Positions 36,047 to 47,500 of a stretch of DNA of 64,000 bases are shown in pieces. Below the pieces are notes generated by a model. It did no database searches, had not been told where the DNA came from, and saw nothing but the letters and a program-made list of their open reading frames with translations. The first letter of the stretch is position 1; each line of letters begins with the position of its first letter. The position numbers and the translations under genes were made by a program. Origin of the DNA: Corynespora cassiicola (taxonomy: Eukaryota; Ascomycota; Dothideomycetes; Pleosporales; Corynesporascaceae); assembly GCA_022059125.1 (NCBI GenBank), contig JAEUWY010000002.1:3906001-3970000 (forward strand). Reading direction: 5' to 3'.

Positions 36047-37353
36047 GTAAGCCGGCTATCGAAGCGAGATTTTATGATTTACGAAAGTCTATTTTTTTAT
36101 ATATATGTATATACTTAGTTGATATGTTTGTTACGCTTTGAATTTATTACGATACAATCAATGCATTCCATTCTATCACGTCTCAATTTTCTTCTCAACT
36201 CTCTCTCTAAGCCTGTCCTATTCTAAACATACCTTGATTCTGCTTGCCCCTCGGGCATAAAAGAAGACAGACGACTACTCATCAGATAGATATGCATATA
36301 CTGTAAGTTCATATCATGAAAATATGTACACCCGCAATAATAACTAGATCAATCTGATACTGATTGCAGTAATGGTCGCTAATTAATACTGTATGTAGTG
36401 CTTGCAAGCTGCGTGCGTGTGTGGTGGTGGCTACATGCACAAAAATAAATGGCAAAAAATGGTGAGCCTGCCTCTCCAAAAATTTCATATTTGGCCTTTT
36501 TGGTTCTTGGACTTGGTTGGAGAAGGCTGGGCCTCGAACTCACACTGCAGATTAAGTTGGTTTGACACTTCGCCAACATGTATAAGTATTCAAGTCATGT
36601 ATGGGAGAACTTGATTGCCTGATGCTTTCTAGATTATCTAAGGATCCAGTTTCAGCAATATTTAAACTGAAAACTGTGGTTAGGTGATTTTTGGACCCTC
36701 TATTCTGTATATATATATATATAGGAAGATGAGGTGGGTGCGAAGGTAAAGGTGGCACACATACCACTCAATTGCAAACGAAAGCAGACGTTTTATCACT
36801 GTGCTGCCACGCCATAAGCTGCGACGGATTTTCATGTGAAGATTCTCCACCCCATTTCTTTTATTTGGTCGGAGGTACCTGCTGTCTCTCACTAGGCAAA
36901 AGTGGTGCGTCGCTTTTCCAACATGTTCCAACCACATCAACAAGCCACAACTTCAGCGCATGCAGAGGAGCTTAAGCCCGAATTAGACCATAATATGTTT
37001 CCTAAGTTACTAGTGCTTCCTTTCTTGAGCTGTCACATCATTTAAAATGGATAGGGGCTGAGCAGAACCGTCTAGTTCTTTGATTCTATGTAGCCGACAC
37101 TGCTTGCACTTCAAATGTGCTTTATATCTACGAGCAAAATACTTCAACGAGAAGCGCGTTATCAAACTGCCAGACGTTCATGCTTGATTCAGAAGGCGCA
37201 TATGGCAAAACGATCCTGGCAGTTGGTGGTGACGATTGGTAAGGCACGTTTGTTATTTTCAGATGCCTCAAAACTATTGTGAGCGACCTGACACAATGAT
37301 ACGCTCCGCCCTTCCTTATTGTACACATAATACACGAGGCTAGTTTACACGTA
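36047..37353. other. AT-rich intergenic region, about 1.3 kb
   Basis: Clearly AT-richer than its flanks, with a TA microsatellite at about 36709-36723. No gene is seen on either strand. A tRNA-like pair of boxes on the minus strand near 36530-36585 was checked and not accepted. Confidence 0.6.
36709..36723. repeat. (TA)n microsatellite
   Basis: Seven TA units within an AT-rich intergenic region. Confidence 0.85.
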
Positions 37354-39000
37354 TTACAAGAAGCCATTCACCATTGTCTCAAAGTACCGCCGCGCCTCCG
37401 AAACACTCATGCTGACAGTGAGGCTTCCTTTGATTCTGTCATCTCCACCAATCTGCCTACCCAAGGTATCGCCTAGTACCTGGGACGTAGCATCCTCGTT
37501 CGGCTGATGGGCTACCTGCAGTCTCATGCCCTGGCTTTCAACTTCCTTTGCGCCCACAACAATAATGTGGTTGTACTTCTTTTGCAGGGCGTCGGCCTTC
37601 TTCTTGCCAAGAGACCGATCCGTCGTGTCCACATCAATGGGAAGATGGATGGTAGACAAGGGCTGAGGCCTGGGCGCTAATGAATCCGAGGTCTGTTGAG
37701 GCAGTGCCGATGCATCTGTAAGACCGGAAAGGACCGACTGCATGTGAGCTACGTGAGCGAGCACCTTGGGGTCGTTGTTGAGAGCGAGGATGATGGCGGG
37801 TCGAGGCGATAACCAAAAGGGGTATTTTCCAGCATAATGCTCGATGAGGAGGGCCAGAAAACGCTCCAAGGAACCGTAGATGGCGCGGTGTACTATCACA
37901 GGCCGGCGATTGCCAGCCTCCAGGGCAGCATCGCCATTGGAGGGAGTTAGTGACTCGAGCTCTTCAGGAGACGCCTGGTATTGCAGGTTAAACCGTTGGG
38001 GTAGTTGGAAATCAAGTTGAATGGTAGCGGTCTGATGCTCCTTTCCGTTGGAGTCTTTGAGAATAATGTCAATCTTGGGGCCGTAAAAGGCACCGTCTCC
38101 CTCATTGACAGTCCATTCTCTGCCACTATTGTTAAGTGCCGTAGTAAGCTGCTGCTCGGCTTGATCCCATTCCTCAGTCGTGCCAATGAAGCTGTCCTTG
38201 GGCCGTGTCGAAAGCAGCAGCTTGTACGGGCCCAGACCGAACGTGTCATATACCATCCCGACAAATCTCAACGTCTGCTCGATTTCAGAGAGAATCTGAT
38301 CTGGCCGGCAGAAGATGTGCGCATCGTCCTGGTGGAACCGTCTCACCCTCGTCAGTCCCGTCAAGGCACCCGAAATCTCGTTCCGGTGCAGTGCGCTAAA
38401 GTCGGCATAGCGTATGGGCAAGTCCCGGTAGCTCTTGATCTCATCTCTGAAAAGCAAACAATGCCCTGGGCAGTTCATGGGCTTCAATCCAAACTCCTCA
38501 TCCTGCCCGACCTCTGCATTTTCCGTTTGGCCCGTTGCTCCACGACCCTGCACACTAAACATGTCCTCTGCATAGTTGTCCCAGTGCCCAGATGTCTCCC
38601 ACAGCGACTTTTTGTAAATGGTTGGTGTGATGACCTCCTGGAATCCGAATTGCGGGTACTGAGCGCGGAGGAACGACTGCAGCTTCTGGAAGACGTATGC
38701 GCCATTGGGGAGGAGAAGCGGAGATCCCGGACTGTATGGCGACGTTATGAAGAGATCGTGGGCTTGCGCTAGGGCTCGATGGTCTGTGGAAGGTGTGGGA
38801 GGGTCGGAAGTGGTGGGATTTAGCTGTGCATTTTCCTTGGATGCTTTTGAGGAATAATGGACCGATTTCTGAAATCTGCTCGGGGCGGAGCAGGAGCAGC
38901 TCCTTGTAAATTGCTGCGCATATCGGCGACCCTGTATAGATTTCAATTGGATGCGTTTTGCAGCGTTGGCTGCGGGGAACAGCCGCCGCAGAGGTGTCAT
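37354..39000 (-). CDS. MST1: Threonyl-tRNA synthetase, mitochondrial
   Basis: A single uninterrupted exon gives 548 residues, starting at the ATG at 39000. The enzyme charges tRNA-Thr with threonine. The N-terminal 50 residues are basic and Ser/Ala/Gln-rich without acidic residues in the first part (MTPLRRLFPAANAAKRIQLK), a mitochondrial presequence. The class II catalytic core follows: motif 1 region (PTIYKKSLWETSGHW), the zinc Cys of LKPMNCPGHC, motif 2 (LHRNEISGALTGLTRVRRF), the QDDAH sequence and motif 3 (HRAIYGSLERFLALL). The C-terminal anticodon-binding domain covers about 410-548. The TGS and N2 editing domains of the cytosolic enzyme are missing, as in yeast Mst1, which confirms the mitochondrial type. 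It is divergent from the gene at 39482. Confidence 0.93.
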   Translation of the reverse strand: MTPLRRLFPAANAAKRIQLKSIQGRRYAQQFTRSCSCSAPSRFQKSVHYSSKASKENAQLNPTTSDPPTPSTDHRALAQAHDLFITSPYSPGSPLLLPNGAYVFQKLQSFLRAQYPQFGFQEVITPTIYKKSLWETSGHWDNYAEDMFSVQGRGATGQTENAEVGQDEEFGLKPMNCPGHCLLFRDEIKSYRDLPIRYADFSALHRNEISGALTGLTRVRRFHQDDAHIFCRPDQILSEIEQTLRFVGMVYDTFGLGPYKLLLSTRPKDSFIGTTEEWDQAEQQLTTALNNSGREWTVNEGDGAFYGPKIDIILKDSNGKEHQTATIQLDFQLPQRFNLQYQASPEELESLTPSNGDAALEAGNRRPVIVHRAIYGSLERFLALLIEHYAGKYPFWLSPRPAIILALNNDPKVLAHVAHMQSVLSGLTDASALPQQTSDSLAPRPQPLSTIHLPIDVDTTDRSLGKKKADALQKKYNHIIVVGAKEVESQGMRLQVAHQPNEDATSQVLGDTLGRQIGGDDRIKGSLTVSMSVSEARRYFETMVNGFL

Positions 39001-39481
39001 TGGGAAGTCTGGCGATCTTTCGACTTGAGATGAGGTTCGAGATGGCCTGCGCTAGCCACAACGCGCCCGCGGACGCTAGCGTCTTGGCGCGACCACCAGC
39101 CGCACTCTCAACGCGTCGGTCCATTTGCATGACGTAGCCAGACGTCTGGATGTTTAGCCGTAAACATGCTGACACGTTGGACAGCTAGCCCTACAGGGGC
39201 TTCGCTGAGACAAACACTACCTATTCGCCATGCTCTGCGTCTCGGCGAACGTTTTGTGCGCTCGCGCTCTGATTGGTCGGCAACACGTCACACATGGCAG
39301 CAAGTCCACCGGTGGCAATGGCATTTCACCCAACCTCCTCCCACAGCGTCCGTGATGAATGGAAGTCGTTGAAGATTGAAGAGACACGACTACATCTCCT
39401 ACTTGGCTATTATTTCCTCCTTTTGGCTCCTTGTTTGCCCTGTCCCACCTCTGCGTCTCGTTTCATTACCCCTCCCATTCC
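39001..39481. promoter_or_regulatory. Shared divergent promoter region, 481 bp
   Basis: This lies between the mitochondrial ThrRS gene (-) and the membrane protein gene (+). It contains no clear TATA box, as expected for housekeeping genes. The last 60 bases are pyrimidine-rich (leader of the + strand gene). Confidence 0.5.
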
Positions 39482-41335
39482 ATGACCAGTGCACGCGCTC
39501 AGAGGCTTCACGGTAGCCTGGGCGACTCTTGGGGGGACGCAGACTATTCCTCCGACGGTGGTGCCTCGATCGATACGGCGTCGGATATGACAGACGACGG
39601 GAGCGGGAGCGAGCGGGACTACTTTGACGAGAGTGACATGACTACTCCTCTCCCTTCCAAAACAACAAGAACGCCACAGACACCACAGGAAACGCCATTA
39701 AAGATTTCGACGAGACGCGCTGTTTCGGGGCATTCGCAAGTCCACAAGAGCAGCCCTCTGTCACAAAGCACCCTTCACTCACCTGACTTAACGGAGCCTA
39801 GCTTTATAATGCCTTCCGGCTCGATTGACGGATTCCACAACGGCTCACCACTGCGGGATTCTCAGATGCGGATCCGTAAATCCAACTTCGGAAGCCCAGA
39901 ACAAGTCGATCGCGCATCGCATCGTCGCCCTTTGGCGAGAATGTCGTCCTCCCAGCCAGACAATCGGCACATTGATCTTGCTCAAGCTCTTGCATCCTCT
40001 GGGACATCATACCGAGACACTCTTACTGAACCCAAGTATGCCCATGGCATCGCTCAGGCACCTCCATCTGAGAGCGAACGCCAAGAACGAGACGTGTTGT
40101 ATTATGTCCATGTCCTCTGGCAGTCTACGCTTCAACCCACCATCGCATACGCTCTCGACGTCTTTGGCTACACGATGCGCCACTTTATGAAGCCGGTCTT
40201 GGCCTTTGCCCTTGGGATTTTCATGATCTTTGCCCTACTCCAAGTCAGCTCTGGCCTCCTGCGGTTCGCAACTCACAAGGCGCTTGCACCGATATGTGCG
40301 ATTCCTGGCTCCTCGTACCTTTTGTCAGCGTGCGATCTCCAAGCCGCAGCTAAGACGCCGGACTTTGAAGAACTTGCAGATGTTCAATCCACCTTTGAAG
40401 ACATTTTGCAGTCATCCGTCGACGCGTACGCGCTGCCCGCCCACATGAAGACCTCGGAAGCCGCCATACGGGACTTGCGCTCCCTCGTCAAGTTCTCTCG
40501 TCTTCCTTCGCGCGCGGAGCTAGACGTTGAGTTTTCGGCCTTTATCGAAGCCGCCAGCGAGATTTGCCTAGATCTCGCTCGATACAATGCAAAGATTGGC
40601 GTTGCCACGGACAAGATCATTTCCACTAACCGATGGACGATGACTGTCTTGGAGGGAGTGCAAGAAAAGGAGGCATCTTATGGCGCAGTTGACCGCCTAT
40701 ATTATAGCTTTGCCGGCGCCCCCAGCCTCCAAAAGGCCGTCTTCGAACAATACACGATGCATCTGAGCCGGGTCGCCGAAGAGATTAGGGTCCTGATTGT
40801 GCAGTCGTTTGCACTCTTGCAGCTGTTGGAGGAGCTTCACCACCGCCTCAGCATAATTGCTGAAATTGCCCAGCGCGACCAGGGCATTGTACTCAAGGAC
40901 AAGGACGAGGTTCTCTCGTGGTTCTGGACCAGGCTTGGCGGAAACAAGGCGAACCTCCGAAGCCACGAAAACTCCCTCAGACTCCTTCGCGAGGTTGGCG
41001 TCTACGAGAAGCGTGCGCGTACCCATGTTGCCGATACGCTGCTCAAACTGCAAAAGATTGCTGCGAATCTGGAAAGTCTGGGCGAGAGTGTTGCTGCGCC
41101 TGAGCTTGGAGGGTACGCGTCCGGGCTGCCGTTGCATTATTACATGGAGGTGATTGGGGGCTGTTTGGATAGGCTTGATGAGGCCAGGGGCGAGAGTTTG
41201 AGGATCGAAAAGGCAGAGATTCGAAAGGCCTTGTATGATCCCTCGGATTCGGGTAGACCTCAGCTGTCCCCTGGCTCCCGTGAGCCCCCATTCGTGCAAG
41301 CTGCCAATAGCAAGCCGTTGCCTAAGCGAAAGTGA
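39482..41335 (+). CDS. Single-span membrane protein with long helical C-terminal domain, unknown function
   Basis: A single exon of 617 residues. The start is the first real ATG (39482); the same frame upstream is open only from a TTG. Residues 1-210 are acidic, Ser/Thr/Pro-rich and likely disordered, with many possible phosphorylation sites. One hydrophobic span is visible at about 250-275 (VLAFALGIFMIFALLQV), preceded by a second, weaker hydrophobic stretch. The remaining 340 residues are helical with many Leu/Ala heptads and no catalytic motif, resembling a coiled, scaffold-like luminal or cytoplasmic domain. The C-terminus is Pro/Lys-rich (KPLPKRK). The overall layout (disordered head, one membrane span, long helical tail) is seen in some nuclear-envelope and ER proteins of Pezizomycotina, but I cannot name the family. 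Confidence 0.8.
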   Translation: MTSARAQRLHGSLGDSWGDADYSSDGGASIDTASDMTDDGSGSERDYFDESDMTTPLPSKTTRTPQTPQETPLKISTRRAVSGHSQVHKSSPLSQSTLHSPDLTEPSFIMPSGSIDGFHNGSPLRDSQMRIRKSNFGSPEQVDRASHRRPLARMSSSQPDNRHIDLAQALASSGTSYRDTLTEPKYAHGIAQAPPSESERQERDVLYYVHVLWQSTLQPTIAYALDVFGYTMRHFMKPVLAFALGIFMIFALLQVSSGLLRFATHKALAPICAIPGSSYLLSACDLQAAAKTPDFEELADVQSTFEDILQSSVDAYALPAHMKTSEAAIRDLRSLVKFSRLPSRAELDVEFSAFIEAASEICLDLARYNAKIGVATDKIISTNRWTMTVLEGVQEKEASYGAVDRLYYSFAGAPSLQKAVFEQYTMHLSRVAEEIRVLIVQSFALLQLLEELHHRLSIIAEIAQRDQGIVLKDKDEVLSWFWTRLGGNKANLRSHENSLRLLREVGVYEKRARTHVADTLLKLQKIAANLESLGESVAAPELGGYASGLPLHYYMEVIGGCLDRLDEARGESLRIEKAEIRKALYDPSDSGRPQLSPGSREPPFVQAANSKPLPKRK

Positions 41336-41492
41336 TGGGTTTTGTCGATGTTTTTTTTCGGTTTCTTTAGGTTTAGGGTCTTGGATTCGGGGCTGGCGTT
41401 GACGTTTCTTGCACTCTTGACACTAGATACCCCAATTCACGACGTTGCCTGGTGTTTCCTCTTATTGCAATGACACGGACGTACTGCTACTC

Positions 41493-42709
41493 TTAATACA
41501 TTTGCACCTCGACGAGGCACCTCCTCACGCCGCCCTTTTCTAGCCCCTCAAATTCGACCTCGTAGGCCACGCAGCCTCGTTTCGAGCACTCTTCCCTGAA
41601 CCCGTCTACGCTGCCGCCCACTCCAAAGTACACCCTCTTGGCTGCGACAACGGTTTTGCCGCTCTTTACACGCTTCATGAGCTCCGTGATAGCCTCTGTG
41701 AATGCCTCCAACGACGCAGGCGAGTAAATAGTCTCAGACCCGAGGATCAGCGTATTCAGCTCCGGCGCCGAAGGCACCAAATCCAGCAGCCGCGCCACCG
41801 GCACCCACGACCCCGAAACCAGCGTCGTGACAATCCCCTGCGCCTTGACTGCCGTCTTAAACGCCTCCAAAATCTCCGGCGTGACATACAACTCTCCCTC
41901 GTCTTCGCCCCCCTCGGCCAGCGGATTCTCCTCGCCCTCTGCAAAGGGCCCTTCACGTGCGCCCAACGTCCCCACCCACGCAAGCAGCAAATTCGGCACC
42001 GTGGCTAGCCTCAAAACATCTGCGTTGTAGTCCCCGAGGGTGAAGTAGCCCTGCCACCCGCTGCGGAACGCGTACTGCCACAGCAGCAGGCTCGGCAAGG
42101 CGGACCCGCAGCCCAGCTCCACGACGTGGCCCACGCGCATCAGGTCGTCGAGGTCTTTGCGCGGGCCCCGGTCCAGCAGGAAGGAGCAGAGGTCCAGACT
42201 GCACTCCCACGTCTTGTAGCCGCCCTCGTAGACGTTGGGTTGCAGGTCCGTGGCGTCGAGACCAGTGAGTTGGGGGGCTTGGGAGGAAGAGGAAGAGTCC
42301 GCGCCGCCGAGGGAGTCTTCGGCCATGAGTTGGAGGCGGATGTCGAAGATTTCGCGGCGGGGGAGGCGGGCTGTGTGGCCTTTTGGGGAGGTGATTGTTA
42401 TGGTGGAGTAAGAGAGTTTGTCTGGAATGTGGGAGAGCTGGAGGGGCTGTTAGGATGGGGACTGTTGAAGGCAGGCATGGTTATTTCGGGAGAAGTAGAC
42501 GAAGGACAGTGCAATGGGCTCATGGAAACCGGGACGGAATGCAAAGTTGTGAATACGACTTCACCCACCAGTTCATCCAAGTCGTGTGCGCGTGCCTCAA
42601 TCGGCGGGGGCACATCTTCTGTCCCGGCCTCATTCTGGTTGCCTGGCACGGACACGTCATTGGGGTCCTCCTCTATGTCGTCGCCGGAAAAGCCAAAGCT
42701 AAAGGTCAT
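41493..42709 (-). CDS. HPM1: Histidine N-methyltransferase, Hpm1/METTL18 type
   Basis: Two exons on the minus strand, 42709-42569 and 42437-41493, with a 131-nt intron (GTGGGT..CCAG, phase 0), give 361 residues. The join HDLDEL-LSHIPDKLSYS restores the conserved N-terminal motif of the family, and the start MTFSFGFSGDD is also typical. The SAM-binding fold has VVELGCGSALPSL (motif I) and TLGDYNADVLRLATVPN (acidic loop); LILGSETIYSP is the family's post-motif signature. In yeast, Hpm1 methylates His243 of ribosomal protein Rpl3 and supports 60S assembly and translational accuracy; human METTL18 does the same for RPL3. It is convergent with the membrane protein gene, 157 bp away. An acidic EEGEDE-like insert is present at about 205-225. 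Confidence 0.9.
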
Positions 42710-43034
42710 GGTGAGATGTAACAATGGAAACGCATCGCAACTGAGGGGAACCGACGTGTGTGGAATATTTTGGATTGCTTATCGATAAGACGGCGAGCGT
42801 CATTGGCCCGTGCCTCGATGAATGCTTAGAGTACATGCTCGTGGCGGCAGCGGGCCTGTCGCTGCCAGGCGATTATTATTACGCTAGGCACCAGATGTAG
42901 TGCGCGGCTCTTGGTTCCATCCCGCAGCACCCTCCCTGGAGCTTCATTTCGCCCCAAAACTCCCCATGTGAAAAACAATAAAAAGTATTGCACTGTCCTG
43001 CCGCCCATGGGTATCTTCTTGTGTCTGTCTGTCC
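42710..43034. other. Short intergenic region, 325 bp
   Basis: Promoter of the HPM1-type gene and 3' flank of the bHLH gene, both on the minus strand. The AATAAAAAGTA sequence near 42977 is on the opposite strand. Nothing else is seen. Confidence 0.5.
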
Positions 43035-43412
43035 TTATTTGCTGTTTTGCTGCTGCTGCTGCTGTTGCTGCTGTAGCTGCTCTTCCTGTACCCTCTTTAG
43101 TTGGGCCTCGCAGGCCTCTACCGTCTCCTTTGGCAGCTCCCAGCCGGTCGTGTTGATGCCCTTTGCTTGTGCTTCGGCAATGATTTGCTGCCTCTCGAGA
43201 ATCTTGTTCCTCATGTATTTGATGGTGGCCTCCAACACCACGGCCTCGCTTCTCCCCTGCCCGTACATGCCCGGGACAATGTTCGCGAGGCGATCAAAGC
43301 CCTCGCGGATGGCTTCGCGGCGCTTCTGCTCGGAGCGAATGTGGTTCTCCTTCTTCTGGGCCTCGGTAAGCCGCGGGCGCTCGGCTGGCGGATCTGACGG
43401 GCTGGGACTCAT
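43035..43412 (-). CDS. Small bHLH transcription factor, INO4-like
   Basis: A single exon of 125 residues. Residues 20-75 form a basic helix-loop-helix: the basic stretch HIRSEQKRRE carries H24, E28 and R32 at the spacing that reads a CACGTG-type E-box, followed by helix 1 (IREGFDRLANIVPG), a short loop with GRSE and helix 2 (AVVLEATIKYMRNKILERQ). The short length and lack of any other domain match fungal Ino4-like partners, which form heterodimers and control phospholipid genes in yeast; the exact targets here are unknown. The C-terminus holds a poly-Gln run of 11-12 residues encoded by a CAG/CAA repeat. The ATG at 43412 is the first in frame after the GC-rich leader. Confidence 0.88.
   Translation of the reverse strand: MSPSPSDPPAERPRLTEAQKKENHIRSEQKRREAIREGFDRLANIVPGMYGQGRSEAVVLEATIKYMRNKILERQQIIAEAQAKGINTTGWELPKETVEACEAQLKRVQEEQLQQQQQQQQQNSK
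43043..43079. repeat. CTG/CAG repeat coding poly-Gln
   Basis: Trinucleotide tract (mostly CTG on the + strand) inside the bHLH gene, encoding the C-terminal poly-Gln. Confidence 0.85.
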
Positions 43413-44562
43413 GGCGGTCGGTGGAGGCAGTCAAAGGCTCAGACGGTGGTGCAGTTGATCGAGGCGGGGGGTTCAGGTGCCGCTTGAGCTCGATGACACG
43501 CTGGAAACGGCAGTGCAGAAGCAACGCGGCGCGCCCTTGGTTGTCTCGGGACCCCTCTTTGGCGGATGGGCGGATGGTGAAGAATAAAACGGAGGTGTGT
43601 CAGTTGCGCCAGCTTGTTCGACTCAGTGCGAGGGCATGGTCCGACAGACAGGATAACACGCAAAGTATGTGCGACGCGCCGGGCTCGAGGGGGTTTCGGG
43701 AGCTCGTGATGGGCGCCTCGGGGTGTTGGGAGGGTGCAATGCTGGAGGACGAGTTGTATGGTCCAGGTTAAGAGCTACCCGTGACCAGCGCATGTGAAAG
43801 GTATGGTCGGCGCGTCGGTACCTAGGCGGGCCAGGAACGAGCGAGGACGGACACTCAGACACACAACAGGCCGACCATGACGCTGCAGAGCGCGACGGCG
43901 GTGGCGGCGTGCAAGGCACTGGCTCTCGGCGGTGGACAGCAGTGGGAGGAGAGGAGGAGAGGGCCAGCAGCACGGGAGCTTGGTGCGGAGGCAGACAAGG
44001 CCGGGATGGAGGCGGCGGACACGTGCCCCGCGCACCGCGCACCGCGCACTGCGCACTGCAGCTGGGCCGCTACCTACACGGCAGGCGCGCTCGCCTCACG
44101 GGGCTCCGGACGTGTCTGAGGGGCGGGCGGACTCCTCTGCGTCGTGCCAAAGGCTGGCGGGGCAGAGGGCGCGCAGTGGGTCGAGTGGCCGCTTGCTAAT
44201 TAAAGCGAATGTTTCAAGACGGCCGTCAGCCGATGTAGCTCGTTGGCCCTGCCACAAGGCCGTGCCCTGCCTGCAGTGACGGCAGCAACGCCACTACGCC
44301 CACGGCCACTCCCTCAATCCACCACCACGCTGCGCCGTCCGCATCTTCTGCGAGCCCAACCGCCCTCACGGCCGCCAGCTTCGCCCCTGCTCTCCCCAAA
44401 GCACGCTTGCTCCCCCAGCCAGCAGGGTGGAGCTGGTCCTCTTGCTCCCATCCTCCCCGCCCTCACCGCGCTGGGCTCCGCACCCTGCTTGATATGCGCC
44501 CGACGCAATCTTAAAACCGCCCTCGTCCATTGAATCCCCCGTCGACCACCACCACCGCACAA
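43413..44562. promoter_or_regulatory. Shared divergent promoter region, 1.15 kb
   Basis: This lies between the bHLH gene (-) and the Munc13-like gene (+). It is GC-rich, with a GCGCACCGC repeat near 44030-44055. The final 250 bases before 44563 are strongly pyrimidine-rich, consistent with a long leader. No gene is seen. Confidence 0.5.
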
Positions 44563-47500
44563 ATGGACCCGACCCGCGGCAGCAACCGGAGGATCAACAG
44601 CCTCCAGTCGAGCGACCGCCTGCAGCGCAACAGCGTTGCCTCAACCCGCAGCCTGGGCAAGCGCCCCGTCTCCGCCCAAGATGCCTATCTGTACGCCCTC
44701 CGCGTCGCCTACCTCTCATATCTGCTGCAGCCGCGCCAGAAGCGTCTCCAGCATGTCGCTGCCCCGGTCCGCCAGGTCCAGCGCTCCTCGACCTCCGTGA
44801 CCGACCTCGTCAAGGACATTTCGCTGATCCGCGACTCCAAGAGCACCCGTTTCCCCCATGGCTTCATGAGCGAGCTCGACAAGCGCATGACGGGCATACT
44901 GGTGGGCAGGGAGCGCATGCCAGAGTACAAGGACGCCTTGGTGAAGCGCACCTTTGCCATTTTCCTGAACGAGTTCAAGGACCCCAAGTTTAGAAAGTCA
45001 ATGGAGAAGGACCGCCGGGTCGAGGACCTGCTGCTCATCTTCTTCTCCAGTGCCACCAAGGAGCTGCAAAAGGGTAAGCCGCCCGGCGACGACAGCTGGA
45101 AGCTCATGGTCGACCGCCACGTCGCTCTCTTCATCCGCCTCATTAGCTCCACCCTCAAGGATCACGACTGGACGCGGGACAGGCCCGAATTGACCCAGCG
45201 CCTGCATACCATGGAGAAGAAACTGCTGGTACACGACCAGGACCTGGCTGCTGACAACCAGCGTAACGGTGGCCAGGGCGGAACCTCGGTCGAAGTCGAG
45301 GTCCCCCGGAGCTACGAGGTCAAGGACATGCCGCTGGTGCTGGTCGTACAAAAGATCTTTGGCATATCCTACGCCGACGTGCAGGCCGATATTAACCGGT
45401 ACAAGTCGGTGTGGACGGAGAAGGAGGCTCTGCAGGATCTCAAGACGTATCAGGCACACCTCAGTCTGATGAGCAAAAAGACGCTCAACAGCGACGACTT
45501 TGATCTGGAAGAGGCATACGAGGCGTGGCGGAACCAAGAAGTCCCAGACCTGTCCCAGATGATTCTGGCAATTGTTCAGTCAAGCCCTGAGCTCGCAAAG
45601 AGCACCCCTGGCGGCTCTGTCCCGCAATTTAAGCCAAACGCTCCACTCGAGTCGGGCTACAGCGAATCCCCGGCGAACGGCTCGTACATGATTGAACAGC
45701 CGGTAGACATGGCGGGTCTCCACATTGGTGACAATGCAGTCGACGACCACAACACTTCCTTCACATACATCCCACCAGACCCGCGCGTCTACTACCGTGC
45801 TGTCCTCAAGGAGGCGCTAACGTACGACCTCGCAGACACTGAGCTTGAGCCGAGTGAGGCGACGAGCGACACTCCCTCCATCAAGCTCCTGTCCAAACAA
45901 TCTGCCGAGCTGCTAAACGAGCTTGCGTTGAGGTGGCGTCTCCCTCAGTTCTCGCGCCTGGTGCTCTTCCTGGACGTGATCAGGGAAAAGTACGAAGAGC
46001 AAGAAATTGATCTCGACACGCTGGACGCAGCATTCAACTACGTCAAGGAGCCGCCGCCCACAGACAAGAAATCGAACCGGATGAGCGTAGTGATGCCGCC
46101 AGAGTCTCTGTTTGACCGTACCAAGTGGACCATTGCTGATTACGCACTCAACCAACAGATACTCAGCTCGCTCCACGAAGCCCTGCTCCGGGAGCTCTTC
46201 GAGATGATGCTCCTCGTGTACGAATCCAAGGCGCCACCGCTAGGTCCAATCATGTACGTCTTGAATAACCACATTTACGACGACCCTCTCTTTTCGGCAT
46301 CGCCCGAGTCTTTGGATCAATTCACGGAGCAGCTGCGCACGGCGCTCCGAGAGCGCGCGAACGAGGTGTATAGGGAACTCCTCGCCAAGCACATTCCCGA
46401 CACAAAAGAGGAATGGGAATTCTTCCATGTCATAGAGCTGGGACGGGCCGTTGTCAAGCTGTGCGAGAGGATCCAGAAGCGGTACCGCAAGAATCCCGAG
46501 ATCATGGGCGTCAGCCCAATGATGTGTCTTGTCGAGGAAATGTTTCCAGCCTATGCTGGAGACGCCAGGGACTTGGTTGCCCGCATCATGGACGTGGCCC
46601 ACGGTAAAGGCGAGGAGGTTCCGATCCAGGACGGCTTTGATCTGTACAAGGAGCTTGTCGAGATTCGCCGCATCCACAGTGATGCTTTGCCCAACCGAAC
46701 CTTTGAGTTCCACATCGAGGGCCTGCTGCAAGACTTTGTGTGGCGCTGGATCGAAATGACGGACGCGAACTTGATCGGCTGGGTCGAGAATGCGTTCAAG
46801 GCCGATCAGTTCCAGATTGACTCCCCGAACCCAATTCCCTCGGATGACGAGCGCCACAGTGTTTCCATTGTCGACATTTTCCGGTCGTTCAACCAGAGCA
46901 TCGAGCAGATTGTCTCGCTCAACTGGGACGACGACGTTCAGTATGCCAAGTTCATGACTACTATTTCCAAGTCCATCGGTATCGGCCTTGCGCGCTACTG
47001 CGAACTGCTCGAGCAAAAGTTCAGCCGGGAGATGGACCGTCTGACGCCAGAGCAGGAGGCTGCGGCTCGCCAGACGCGACAGGAGAAGTGGGTCTCAATG
47101 GCCAAGGACTTTTACAACCAAAAGGAAAAGATTGAACCCTTCCAGTTCTACCCCGAGTCGCTGGTCAAGCTCAACAATGTCGAGTATGCCATGCAGCAGC
47201 TCGACAAGCTAGAAAAGGAGATTAACGTTGATGCATGTGCCGAAGTCATCCAAAAGGCTTCGCCGCACCCCTCCCAGCGCGCCCGCAAGCCCAGCAACTA
47301 CGTCTTCACGATTAAGATCATCGAAGCCGAGGACTTGAAAGCTTGTGATATCAACGGCCTTAGTGATCCGTACGTCGTGTTGGGTGACGAGTACCAGAAG
47401 CGCCTTGCCAAGACGCGTGTCATTTATGGCAACCTGAACCCGCGCTGGGACGAGACGATTGACATTACGACCAATGGCCCGCTCAATATCATTGCCACTA

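Noticed and set aside
36525..36600. Minus-strand TGGCGAAGTG and GAGTTCGAGGC boxes resembling tRNA A and B boxes
   Set aside because: No acceptor, T-arm or anticodon stem can be folded; at most a relic.
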